This document shows, in pieces, positions 1 through 7,674 of a stretch of DNA of 52,582 nt. Below the pieces are notes generated by a model that saw nothing but the letters and a program-made list of their open reading frames with translations, made no database searches and was not told where the DNA came from. Each line of letters begins with the position of its first letter. Positions within the stretch are counted from its first letter, which is position 1. Source of the stretch: Phycisphaerae bacterium (GTDB taxonomy: Bacteria > Planctomycetota > Phycisphaerae > Sedimentisphaerales > Anaerohalosphaeraceae); assembly GCA_012729675.1 (NCBI GenBank), contig JAAYCR010000010.1, positions 1 to 52,582 on the forward strand. The letters are read 5' to 3'. Both the position numbers and the translations under genes were made by a program.

Positions 1-20
1 ACAACTTGGTCAGAACCAAT

Positions 21-224
21 ATGAACAAAAAATATCAATCCCCATGGCAAATCATTAAAAATCAGTGGCCCGAAATGAAAATCGACCTTGTCAAGCTCCC
101 ACCACTGATGATAGACTGGATCGGACCAGACTACATCACCAAAGAAGAATATGCCATAAGGGGGGACGATCTACCATGGCTTCCCTGTTTTTCAAAAAAA
201 TATAAAAAGTTGAAATTTCACTAA
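21..224 (+). CDS. hypothetical protein, possibly the 3' end of a longer gene
   Basis: From the ATG at 21 the frame encodes 67 residues, but it stays open back to the window edge, so this may be the C-terminal part of a longer gene. The protein is rich in Lys, Pro and Trp and ends in a basic KKYKKLKF tail. I see no signal peptide, membrane segment or known motif, and no clear ribosome binding site precedes the ATG. It does not look like topoisomerase VI subunit B, the usual neighbour of the next gene. Function unknown. Confidence 0.4.
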   Translation: MNKKYQSPWQIIKNQWPEMKIDLVKLPPLMIDWIGPDYITKEEYAIRGDDLPWLPCFSKKYKKLKFH

Positions 225-294
225 AATCAGGACTTTTTTTGGATTATTCTCAGATTTGATGGCCAATAGACTTTTGCCCGGATTCCAATTGCTC

Positions 295-323
295 TTGCAA
301 TCGGAGTATTTTTACTTTACAGT
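295..323 (+). promoter_or_regulatory. sigma-70-type promoter of the top6A gene
   Basis: TTGCAA at 295-300 and TACAGT at 318-323 are separated by 17 bases, which puts the transcription start near 330 and leaves a leader of about 30 nt. Pattern match only. Confidence 0.45.
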
Positions 324-362
324 AGCGGCGTTGTTACGAAATTACTATGGAGTCGTCTGACT

Positions 363-1460
363 ATGACATCAAGAAGCATTAAAGTCCCTGTCGTTGAAAA
401 GATTAAAAGCAATGCACAGGATGTATATAAAAAAATACTGGCCAGCCAGAAGCCGACGATGAGCACGCCGATTCGGTCGCTGTCCAACGTCAAATACAGC
501 GCCCGCAAAGGGCATTTTGAGATGCAGGATCGCGCCAAGAAGCGTACGCTGACGGTCAGCACCGTCAAGACGTTCGCCCAGACGCTCAAGATGATGGCGC
601 TGTCTAAAGAGCTGATCGAAAAAGACGACATGGCCACGAAACGAGAGGCGTACTATATCTCGAAGAACTGGGGCAAGGCGGGGTTTGACGAACAGCCGGA
701 ATCGGACACGATTATGGACGATATCGAGGCGATGTTCGGCGTCAACCGCGAGCAGCTCAAGTTTGTGCCGGAGGAAAAGGGCGGCGACGTGGCCGGGCAA
801 CTGATTGTGATTGACAAGGACGCGGCGGGTAAAAAACTGCGCATTGATTGCACCAAGTTCGGCTCCGGCGCCTATTCGATTCCGTCGGAAGTCGAAGAGC
901 TGAAATTTGAGAGCAAGGCCAAATTTATCATGGCCATTGAAACCGCCGGGGCCTTTCAGCGGCTGGTCAAATACGACTATTGGCGGCAGGTCAACTGCAT
1001 CCTGATCAGTATGGGCGGCGTGCCGACGCGGGCGTGTCGCAGGTTCATTCGCCGGCTCAGCGACGACCTGAAGATCCCGGTGTATGCGTTTGTCGATGGC
1101 GACCCGTATGGCTACTTCAATATCTACCGCACGCTGAAGGTCGGGTCGGGCAATGCGGCGCATCTGAACGAGTTTTTCTGCGTGCCGCAGGCGCGGTTTC
1201 TGGGCGTGACGCCGCAGGACATCAAGGATTACGACTTGCCCACGCACCCGCTCAAGGATGTGGATATCAAGCGGGCCAAGGACGCCCTGAAGAACGATCC
1301 GTTTGTCAAACATCACAAGGAGTGGCAGGTCGCGATCAACCAGATGCTCAATCTGGGCGTGCGTGTCGAGCAGCAGGCGTTTGCCAAGCACGGGCTGGAT
1401 TTTGTGGTGAACGAATATTTGCCGGTCAAACTCAAGAACGCCTCGAAGTTTTTGCCGTGA
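363..1460 (+). CDS. top6A: DNA topoisomerase VI subunit A (Spo11/Top6A family)
   Basis: This 365-residue protein is the cleavage subunit of a type IIB topoisomerase, which with Top6B makes ATP-dependent double-strand passages. The winged-helix catalytic motif is KREAYYISKNWG, with the active tyrosine at Tyr97 or Tyr98. The Toprim domain follows, with a metal-binding glutamate in ETAGAFQRL (Glu192) and the acidic pair in DGDPYG (Asp244, Asp246). Length fits archaeal and bacterial Top6A. GGAG lies about 10 nt upstream of the ATG. Subunit B is not in the window, and the fragment upstream is not Top6B. The family is common in archaea and plants but patchy in bacteria (established knowledge). yggS follows after 58 bp, probably on the same transcript. 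Confidence 0.93.
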   Translation: MTSRSIKVPVVEKIKSNAQDVYKKILASQKPTMSTPIRSLSNVKYSARKGHFEMQDRAKKRTLTVSTVKTFAQTLKMMALSKELIEKDDMATKREAYYISKNWGKAGFDEQPESDTIMDDIEAMFGVNREQLKFVPEEKGGDVAGQLIVIDKDAAGKKLRIDCTKFGSGAYSIPSEVEELKFESKAKFIMAIETAGAFQRLVKYDYWRQVNCILISMGGVPTRACRRFIRRLSDDLKIPVYAFVDGDPYGYFNIYRTLKVGSGNAAHLNEFFCVPQARFLGVTPQDIKDYDLPTHPLKDVDIKRAKDALKNDPFVKHHKEWQVAINQMLNLGVRVEQQAFAKHGLDFVVNEYLPVKLKNASKFLP

Positions 1461-1518
1461 CATCGGAACACTGAAAACTGAAATCACAGATTTCACCGAT
1501 ACCACAGAAAAAATCAGA

Positions 1519-2238
1519 ATGAATGCGTTAGCGGACAGATTGAAGCAGGTACAGGACTCCATTGCCGCCGCCTGCCAGCGCGCCGGGCGGAGCGAAAAGT
1601 CCGTCCAGATGGTCGTCGTGACCAAGACGGCTCCGCTTGAGGCTATTCAGGAAGTGATCCGTCTGGGCTGCACGGAGCTGGGCGAAAATCGGATGCAGCA
1701 TCTTAAGCAGGTCTCCGATGACATCGATGTCTTTCTCAAGGAACACGCCGACGATCCGGCGATTCCCAACGCGGTGCATTGGCACATGATCGGCCATCTC
1801 CAGCGAAACAAAGTCAAGCCCACGCTGAAAATCTGCCGGATGATTCATTCGGTCGATACGCTGCGGCTGGCCGAGGAGATCAACACCGAGGCGTATAAGC
1901 AGGGCATGCGTGTCGATGTGCTGCTGCAGGTTAACTGCTCCGGCGAGGCCCAAAAATACGGCGTTCCGGTCGGGGCGGCGATTCACCTGACCGAACAGAT
2001 GGCGACGATGCCGCACCTGCGGCTGATCGGGCTGATGACGATGGCGCCGCTGACCTTGGATAAGGACCGGGTGCGGGCCAGTTTTGCCCGGGCGCGCGAG
2101 GTGTTTGAAGACATTCGGGCCGAAAAAATTGTTGGCGCCAAGTTCAAGCATCTCAGCATGGGAATGAGCCAAGACTACGAGATCGCCGTCGAGGAGGGGG
2201 CTACCCTGCTGCGGATCGGTTCGGCCCTTTTTGCATAA
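1519..2238 (+). CDS. yggS: YggS-family pyridoxal phosphate homeostasis protein
   Basis: This 239-residue protein belongs to the COG0325 family (YggS/ProSC/PLPBP), which binds pyridoxal 5'-phosphate without known enzymatic turnover and buffers cellular PLP. The cofactor lysine is Lys36 in VVVTKT. The HMIGHLQRNK motif and the C-terminal LSMGMSQDYEIAV and GATLLRIGSALF stretches are intact. The family folds as a single TIM-like barrel, and the length is typical. The 58-bp gap after top6A holds a CACAGATTTCAC-type dispersed repeat, and no clear Shine-Dalgarno sequence is visible before the ATG. The neighbours give no specific functional hint. Confidence 0.92.
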   Translation: MNALADRLKQVQDSIAAACQRAGRSEKSVQMVVVTKTAPLEAIQEVIRLGCTELGENRMQHLKQVSDDIDVFLKEHADDPAIPNAVHWHMIGHLQRNKVKPTLKICRMIHSVDTLRLAEEINTEAYKQGMRVDVLLQVNCSGEAQKYGVPVGAAIHLTEQMATMPHLRLIGLMTMAPLTLDKDRVRASFARAREVFEDIRAEKIVGAKFKHLSMGMSQDYEIAVEEGATLLRIGSALFA

Positions 2239-2401
2239 CCCCGCCCACGTCCCATAATCGCCATTTTATTTCGGATAGCGGACAAACAGAATTCGATGGT
2301 GTCCCCATAAAACACCCCGCCCCAGTAAAAAGCTGTGCGATTATTCGCCAAACCCTAAAATCTCAGTAAATGCCGGTGTTTTTTTGACCGATAGAGCGGG
2401 T

Positions 2402-3208
2402 ATGCTTAGTACGGATATTCAACAAGATTCTCATCAGGCCGAGCAGGGCAGGCCGAGGCTTCGCGACGATATCGCCGACCAGTTGGAACTGGCCGGTCAG
2501 GTGCAGCGAAATTTTCTGCCGTCTCGCCTGCCACATACCGAACATATTCGCTGGGCGGCGATGTTTCGCCCGGCGCAGTGGGTGTCCGGCGATATCTATG
2601 ACGTCGCCCGGCTGGACGAAACGCACATCGGATTTTATCTGGCCGACGCGGTGGGGCACTCCATGCCCGCGGCACTGCTGACGATCTTTCTCAAGCAGGC
2701 GACCGTGATGCGTCAGACGCTGGGCAACGATTACCGGATATTTGAACCGAGCGAGGTCATCGACGGGTTGAACCGGAAAATGGCACAGCAGGAGTTTGCG
2801 GGGTGTCTGTTTGCGACCTGCTGTTACGGCCTGCTGAATATCCAGACGTATGAGCTGCGGATGGCGCGGGCGGGGCATCCGTATCCGATTCTGATCCGCG
2901 ACGGCCGGTCGGAGTGTCTGCAAAGCCGCGGCGGGTTGCTCGGCGTCTTCAGCGAGGCGCAGTTCGAACAGCACGCCTTTGGCCTTCAGCCGGGGGATAA
3001 GCTGTTTCTGTATTCCGACGGCGGCGAGCCGCTCATCGGCAGGTCCAACGACGACGGGACGTTTGCTTTCAGCAAGCACTTTTTGTCCATTGCCGAATTG
3101 CCGGTCGAGGCGATGATCGAGGCCTACGACGAAATGGCACGGCATTATCACTTTGAGCCGGGGGAGTTGGACGACGTCACCGCCGTCGCCCTCGAAATCC
3201 TGCCCTGA
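2402..3208 (+). CDS. PP2C-type serine phosphatase, SpoIIE/RsbU-like
   Basis: This 268-residue protein is almost entirely a SpoIIE-type PP2C phosphatase domain, the kind that dephosphorylates anti-sigma-factor antagonists (RsbV/SpoIIAA type). Visible signatures are LAGQVQRNFLP at the start of the domain, VSGDIYDV and LADAVGHSMPAALL carrying metal-binding aspartates, and the closing LDDVTAVAL motif. Only about 35 residues precede the domain, so there is no sensor, receiver or HAMP region, and input must come from a partner. I chose the ATG at 2402. A TTG 18 nt upstream is in frame but has no better ribosome site. No anti-sigma factor or STAS gene lies nearby, so its target is unknown. Confidence 0.85.
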   Translation: MLSTDIQQDSHQAEQGRPRLRDDIADQLELAGQVQRNFLPSRLPHTEHIRWAAMFRPAQWVSGDIYDVARLDETHIGFYLADAVGHSMPAALLTIFLKQATVMRQTLGNDYRIFEPSEVIDGLNRKMAQQEFAGCLFATCCYGLLNIQTYELRMARAGHPYPILIRDGRSECLQSRGGLLGVFSEAQFEQHAFGLQPGDKLFLYSDGGEPLIGRSNDDGTFAFSKHFLSIAELPVEAMIEAYDEMARHYHFEPGELDDVTAVALEILP

Positions 3209-3807
3209 ATCCATTAGAATATTTCCCCACCTAAAAACACCGCTTGTAGTTCAAGCTTCAGCTTGTATTTCAGGCATAACACACTGAAGTGTGAACTACG
3301 AACGGTAATGCTCGAAATTGGCTTTGAATTGGCTTTGTTTTTTTACAGTCATCAGTTGTCAGTTATCAGTAAGCAGTTGTGGAATAAGGGTTTATGGTTC
3401 TTTGCAGAATGGAGAATTGGGTTTGTTTGTTCATTTTTCAGGAGTCAGAAGACAGGAGTCAGAAGATCGAATTTTACTCATTTTTACCACCGAGGACACA
3501 GAGGACACTGAGGGTAGAGATAGTTCATAGTTCATAGTTCATAGTTCTTAGTTCTTAGTTCTTAGTTTTGAGTTTTGAGTTTTTAGTTTTGAGTTGGGGA
3601 GGGGGTAGGAGACAGAAGTCAGAACACAGAACTCAGAATTTCGAAATCTATTATTCAATTTTTGCTCTTTCTTTCACGGCCACGATGGCCGGGCTACGGG
3701 GGGTATTATACCATAAAACAGGCCGAAAGGCAAGGGGGAAGGGATTGACGATTGACGATGGACGATGGACGAAGAGGGGGGGAAGCCGGGTATGGAATGG
3801 ATTTTTC

Positions 3808-3837
3808 TTGACCTTGCCGGGGTGAATTTTGTAAAAT
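3808..3837 (+). promoter_or_regulatory. promoter of the LRR exoprotein gene
   Basis: TTGACC at 3808-3813 and TAAAAT at 3832-3837 are 18 bases apart. The predicted start near 3844 would give a leader of about 130 nt that contains the hairpins described in the next entry. Confidence 0.5.
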
Positions 3838-3887
3838 TATCGATATCGTGAGGAGAAATTGTGTTTTTTGGCCGTGTAAATGGGAAA

Positions 3888-3956
3888 TGTCAGTTCAAAT
3901 AGGGTAACATTGACCCACTGCTGACACCCTCGAAAGGGGGCAGGCAGTGGTTTTTT
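3888..3956 (+). promoter_or_regulatory. attenuator-like leader with alternative hairpins
   Basis: A long hairpin pairs CCACTGC (3915-3921) with GCAGTGG (3944-3950), with an inner CCCT/AGGG stem around a CGAA loop, and is followed directly by six T (3951-3956). That is an intrinsic terminator placed only 17 nt before the start codon. A competing fold is also present: TGTCAG (3888-3893) pairs with CTGACA (3921-3926), and GGGT (3902-3905) with ACCC (3913-3916). This fold would consume the left arm of the terminator. The layout is that of a transcription attenuator or riboswitch. I do not recognise a known class. Confidence 0.5.
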
Positions 3957-3973
3957 GATGGAGAGTGGAAAAA

Positions 3974-5956
3974 ATGAAGAGACTATTTCTATTATCAATT
4001 GCCGCTTATTTATGCGCCTCGGGTTTTACCTCGGCAGATACGTTTGGAGGTTATGCGTATTCCGACAACGGCAACGGCACATGCACCATCACCCGCTACA
4101 TCGGTCCCGGCGGAGATATTACCATCCCCGACACCCTCGGCGGTCTGACAGTCACCAGCATCGGAGACCGTGCATTCGAGTACTGGAACATCCTGACCAG
4201 CGTCATTATTCCCGACAGCGTCACCAGCATCGGTAACGGTGCGTTCTATTCCTGCACCAGCCTGACCAGCGTTGTAATTGGTGACAGCGTCACCAGCATC
4301 GGATACGCTGCGTTCGATTGCTGCTTCACCCTGACCAGTATCGTTATTGGCGACAGCGTCACCTACATCGGAGGATCTGCGTTCGCTTCCTGCAAGAGCC
4401 TGACCGGCGTCGTTATTCCCGACAGCGTCACGAACATCGAATACTATGCGTTCTGGGGCTGCACCAGCCTGACCAGCGTCGTTATTGGCAAAAGCGTCAC
4501 CAGCATCGGAGACTCCGCGTTCCAGAACTGCCGCAGCCTGACCAGCGTTGTTATTCCCGACAGCGTCACCAGCATCGGGAACTCTGCGTTCGCTTCCTGC
4601 ACCAGCCTGGCCAGCGTTGTTATTGGCGACAGCGTCATCGGCATCGGAGACTATGCGTTCGAGTACTGCACCAGCCTGGCCAGCGTCGTTATTGGCGACA
4701 GCGTCATCGGCATCGGAATTGATGCGTTCCGTTCCTGCACCAGCCTGACCAGCGTCGTTATTGGCAACAGCGTCACCAGCATCGGACTCCGAGCGTTCGT
4801 TGATTGCACCAGCCTGGCCGGGGTCGTTATTCCCAACAGCGTCACCAGCATCGGAGGATCTGCGTTCTCTTCCTGCGCCAGCCTGACCAGCGTTGTTATT
4901 GGCGACAGCGTCACGAGTATCGGTTCCCGTTCGTTCTATTCCTGCACCAGCCTGACCAGCGCCGTTATTGGCGACAGCGTCACCAGCATCGGAGACGGTG
5001 CGTTCGGGGATTGTTCCAACCTGATGGCTATAACGGTGGATACAAACAATCCCGCCTATGCCAGTTCGGACGGGGTTTTGTTCAATAAGAGCCAAACCAC
5101 GCTTATCCAATACCCGGCAGGGTTAAGTGGGAGCTACGCAATCCCCGACAGCGTCACCAGTATCGAATACAATGCGTTCTGGGGCTGCATCAGCCTGACC
5201 GGCGTCGTTATTCCCGACAGCGTCACGAGCATCGGTTACGGTGCGTTCCTTGACTGCACCAGCCTGGCCAGCGTTGTTATTGGCGACAGCGTCACCAGCA
5301 TCGGACACTATGCGTTCGAGCGTTGCACCAATCTGACCAGCGTCAGTATTCCCGACAGCGTCACCAGCATCGGAGGCTATACGTTCAGGTCCTGCACCAG
5401 ACTGGCCAGCGTTGTTATTGGCGACAGCGTCACCAGCATCGGACACTCTGCGTTCAAGTACTGCACGAGCCTGACCAGCGTCGTTATTGGCGACAGTGTC
5501 ACCAGTATCGGAACCGAGGCGTTCGAGTCTTGTACCAGCCTGACCAGCGTCGTTATTCCCGACAGCGTCACCTACATCGGAGACTATACGTTCGATTCCT
5601 GCACCAGCCTGACCTGCATTTTTTTCAAAGGGACTCCCCCCGCCCTTGGGTGGGATCCGTTCGATGACTGCGAAGCAACGGTTTATTACCTGCCCCAAAA
5701 TGCCGCAAGCTGGCGATGGTTCTTCGGTGGACTGCCAACGGCAGAATGGCAGTTGTCAATTGCTGATCTGAATGAGGACGGCAATGTGGATTTGATTGAC
5801 TTTCTGACATTCGCCGCGGCCTGGCAGGCCGTATCCGGTGTGGATGCTGCATACAATGTCGATTGCGACCTGGCTGAACCGTTTGGTGTGATTGACATCG
5901 CCGACCTGAAGTTGTTTGCCAGTGAATGGCTGATTACACCCTGCCAATTGCAGTGA
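3974..5956 (+). CDS. secreted BspA-type leucine-rich repeat protein with dockerin-like C-terminus
   Basis: This 660-residue exported protein opens with a signal peptide (MKRLFLLSIAAYLCASGFTS, cut near SAD). About 20 repeats of 23 residues follow, with the consensus VTSIG..AF..C.SLTSVVIGDS, the LRR_5/BspA (Treponema pallidum) type found in surface and adhesion proteins. One repeat near residue 360 is interrupted by a longer insert. The last 70 residues carry two calcium-loop-like segments, DLNEDGNVDLIDFLTFAAAW and DVIDIADLKLFASEW-like, which resemble dockerin type I repeats common at the C-termini of planctomycete exoproteins. GGAGAG lies 8 nt before the ATG at 3974; a GTG at 3965 overlaps that site and is less likely. 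The 69-bp DNA repeats invite copy-number change by recombination. Binding partner unknown. Confidence 0.85.
   Translation: MKRLFLLSIAAYLCASGFTSADTFGGYAYSDNGNGTCTITRYIGPGGDITIPDTLGGLTVTSIGDRAFEYWNILTSVIIPDSVTSIGNGAFYSCTSLTSVVIGDSVTSIGYAAFDCCFTLTSIVIGDSVTYIGGSAFASCKSLTGVVIPDSVTNIEYYAFWGCTSLTSVVIGKSVTSIGDSAFQNCRSLTSVVIPDSVTSIGNSAFASCTSLASVVIGDSVIGIGDYAFEYCTSLASVVIGDSVIGIGIDAFRSCTSLTSVVIGNSVTSIGLRAFVDCTSLAGVVIPNSVTSIGGSAFSSCASLTSVVIGDSVTSIGSRSFYSCTSLTSAVIGDSVTSIGDGAFGDCSNLMAITVDTNNPAYASSDGVLFNKSQTTLIQYPAGLSGSYAIPDSVTSIEYNAFWGCISLTGVVIPDSVTSIGYGAFLDCTSLASVVIGDSVTSIGHYAFERCTNLTSVSIPDSVTSIGGYTFRSCTRLASVVIGDSVTSIGHSAFKYCTSLTSVVIGDSVTSIGTEAFESCTSLTSVVIPDSVTYIGDYTFDSCTSLTCIFFKGTPPALGWDPFDDCEATVYYLPQNAASWRWFFGGLPTAEWQLSIADLNEDGNVDLIDFLTFAAAWQAVSGVDAAYNVDCDLAEPFGVIDIADLKLFASEWLITPCQLQ
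4122..5619 (+). repeat. 69-bp coding tandem repeats (LRR array)
   Basis: About 20 units of 69 bp encode the 23-residue leucine-rich repeats. Units recur with blocks such as GACAGCGTCACCAGCATCGG. Variation is concentrated at the exposed positions after VTSIG and before the cysteine. The array is interrupted once, at about 5010-5145. Confidence 0.9.
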
Positions 5957-6282
5957 TACGTTCATCGGCGCAATCGGTGGTTTCGGGGTGTGATTATCAA
6001 GCTGAAGCTTGGACTACGAACAGTGATAAGCTCAAGCCCATCCTACGAAACGGAAGGATGGGTGGATGCGGGAGCGCATTATTGGTCCACGGCCTTGCGG
6101 CCGAGGCTACAACATATCGCCCGCTGTGCGGGCTTTTTGAATGGCGATGGACAAGACGAATTAAGAATTAAGAATTTAGAATGAAGAAATTTTTATTCGA
6201 TTTGAGATAGCAGATTTGAGATTTGAGAAGAGGACTTTCGTTCGGCCCGTTGGGCGGCATCGGTTGATTATAGATGATTGGG
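5957..6282. other. intergenic region between the LRR gene and the sigma-54 activator
   Basis: These 326 bp contain no supported gene. They carry an AAGCTGAAGCTTGGACTACGAAC element near 6000, a terminator at 6119-6138, and the low-complexity runs GAATTAAGAATTAAGAATTT (6159-6178) and GATTTGAGATAGCAGATTTGAG (6198-6219). Confidence 0.6.
6119..6138 (+). terminator. intrinsic terminator after the LRR gene
   Basis: GCCCGC and GCGGGC form a 6-bp GC-only stem with a TGT loop, followed by five T. It lies about 160 nt past the LRR stop codon. Confidence 0.65.
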
Positions 6283-7338
6283 TTATCGTTTTGCTGAGAC
6301 GGAGATGTCGAGTTTTTCGATCAGGCGATTGAGGCGGCGGCGGTCGATGCCGAGGATTCGGGCGGCGGCGGTCTTTTGGCCTTTGGTTAGGCGCAGCGCC
6401 TCGGTGATGAGCTTTTGCTGGGCGTCGTCGAGGGTCGGCAGGGGGCTGTTGGGACGCACCGCGTAGGCCGAGACCAATATCTCCGACGGCAGCGATGCCG
6501 GCTCGATGACGTCCTCTGTGGTCAAGACATACGCCCGCTCCATTGCGTTGGCCATCTCGCGTACATTGCCCGGCCAGGGGTATTTGAGCAGAATCTGCCG
6601 TGTTTTTTCAGAGAGCTGCTTGGGCGGTTCGTCGTAAAAGGCCGCGAGATTTTTCAGGAAATGTTCGGCCAGCGGCAGGATGTCCTCGGCGCGCTGGGAC
6701 AGCGGGGGAATTTCGATATTCACGACATTGACGCGGTAATACAAGTCGGCGCGAAACTCGTTCTTATCGACCATTTCTTTGAGATTGCGATTGCTGGCGC
6801 AGATCACGCGGACGTCCACCGGATAAATCCGCGTCGAGCCGAGCGGCGTGACCGTCCCTTCCTGAAGGACGCGCAGCAGTTTGGCCTGCAATTCAAGGGG
6901 GATTTCGCTGATTTCGTCGAGGAAGATCGTGCCGCCGTCGGCCGCACGGAAAAAGCCGAGCGTCTCATTGATCGCGCCGGTGAACGCGCCTTTGACATGG
7001 CCGAACAACTGGCTTTCGAACAGCGTGCCGGTCAGGGTGGTGCAGTCCACGGGGATAAAGGGCTTTGTTGCACGCGGGCTGTACTCGTGGATTTTGCGCG
7101 CGAACATTTCCTTGCCGGTGCCGGTTTGGCCGGTAATCATCACGCAGCATCGCCGATGCGCGATGGCGCGCACCGAATCGACCAGCGACACAAAAGCGTC
7201 CGACCGGCCCACCATCGACTCGCCGGTAGTCTTAGACTGTGCCGGGTGGATCCTGCTGCCTGAAAGCGGCACGGAAGTACTTAGCGGTTCTTTATGCGCA
7301 TTACATTGCCGCGATATTTTGGTTTCCTCATCGCCCAT
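6283..7338 (-). CDS. sigma-54-dependent transcriptional activator without a receiver domain
   Basis: This 351-residue protein has a roughly 40-residue N-terminal region, a complete AAA+ sigma-54 interaction domain and a Fis-type helix-turn-helix. Visible motifs are Walker A GQTGTGKE (70-77), the sigma-54 contact loop GAFTGA (117-122), Walker B GGTIFLDE (135-142), the arginine-finger region FRADLYYRV and the WPGNVREM motif. The C-terminal TAAARILGIDRRRLNRLIEKL is the DNA-binding helix pair. No receiver, GAF or PAS domain precedes the AAA+ core, so activity is probably controlled by a separate protein or by expression level. It is divergent from the LRR gene and co-oriented with mtnP. I see no clear sigma-54 promoter nearby to name as a target. 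Confidence 0.9.
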   Translation of the reverse strand: MGDEETKISRQCNAHKEPLSTSVPLSGSRIHPAQSKTTGESMVGRSDAFVSLVDSVRAIAHRRCCVMITGQTGTGKEMFARKIHEYSPRATKPFIPVDCTTLTGTLFESQLFGHVKGAFTGAINETLGFFRAADGGTIFLDEISEIPLELQAKLLRVLQEGTVTPLGSTRIYPVDVRVICASNRNLKEMVDKNEFRADLYYRVNVVNIEIPPLSQRAEDILPLAEHFLKNLAAFYDEPPKQLSEKTRQILLKYPWPGNVREMANAMERAYVLTTEDVIEPASLPSEILVSAYAVRPNSPLPTLDDAQQKLITEALRLTKGQKTAAARILGIDRRRLNRLIEKLDISVSAKR

Positions 7339-7674
7339 TGCTGCTCAAGCTTCATGCACCATAACTGCGATTGATTTTAGAATCGTTGCACTCGGCACTC
7401 GATTATTAAAGGGGAGATAAAAAGAAACCACGAAGTCTCTTTCCTCTCACATCCATCCACAAGTGTATAATAACGGCAGGCAAATTGAAAAGCAAGTAAT
7501 ATTTTGTAAATCGTCCAAAATGTGGTGGTCATATCGCCATTATACACCTGATTGTTGGTGTGTTAGGTAAAAAACTCCACTCAATCTACGCCCAAGAACT
7601 TAAGCCTATTTCTGTCCTCAATGACCTCTTGTTCCTCGGTGGTTAACCCTGAATTTGAACAAATGAACACAGTT
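7339..7674. other. intergenic region between mtnP and the sigma-54 activator
   Basis: No supported gene lies here. A weak minus-strand promoter (TTTTCA at 7486-7491, TATACA at 7464-7469, spacing 16) could serve the sigma-54 activator. ACACC/GGTGT arms near 7544-7561 form a short inverted repeat. Confidence 0.4.

Larger units (their letters stand above)
3209..3973. repeat. repeat-rich intergenic region before the LRR gene
   Basis: These 765 bp carry no convincing gene. They are packed with short-period imperfect repeats. A palindromic CAAGCTTCAGCTTG element lies near 3252-3265. From about 3315 to 3480 runs a block that recurs near 51397-51555. A CCGAGGACACAGAGGACACTG stretch lies at about 3490-3512. 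A TAGTTCATAGTTC/TTAGTTCTTAG run spans 3522-3570. GACGATTGACGATGGACGA units lie at about 3747-3772. The last 170 bp hold the promoter and attenuator-like leader of the LRR gene. Short open frames here are made of repeat DNA and are not annotated. Confidence 0.8.

Noticed and set aside
369-1625. Long minus-strand open frame opposite top6A and yggS
   Set aside because: It lies antisense to two strongly motif-supported genes and its Arg/His/Leu-rich translation matches no family; it is a GC-driven shadow.
3263-3825. Several 70-85 codon frames in the region before the LRR gene
   Set aside because: They are built of repeat words, lack ribosome sites and change frame between the two copies of the block.
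3844-3914. c-di-GMP (GEMM) or another known riboswitch in the LRR leader
   Set aside because: The aptamer-size region is only about 70 nt and shows none of the conserved words of the classes I know, so I list it only as an unclassified attenuator.
4010-5110. Minus-strand 366-codon frame with regular 23-residue repeats (DAVANNDAGQAGA)
   Set aside because: The regularity is inherited from the 69-bp LRR repeats on the plus strand; no ribosome site and no signal peptide.
4122-5619. CRISPR-like regular repeats
   Set aside because: The 69-bp units are coding, in frame and without unique spacers.
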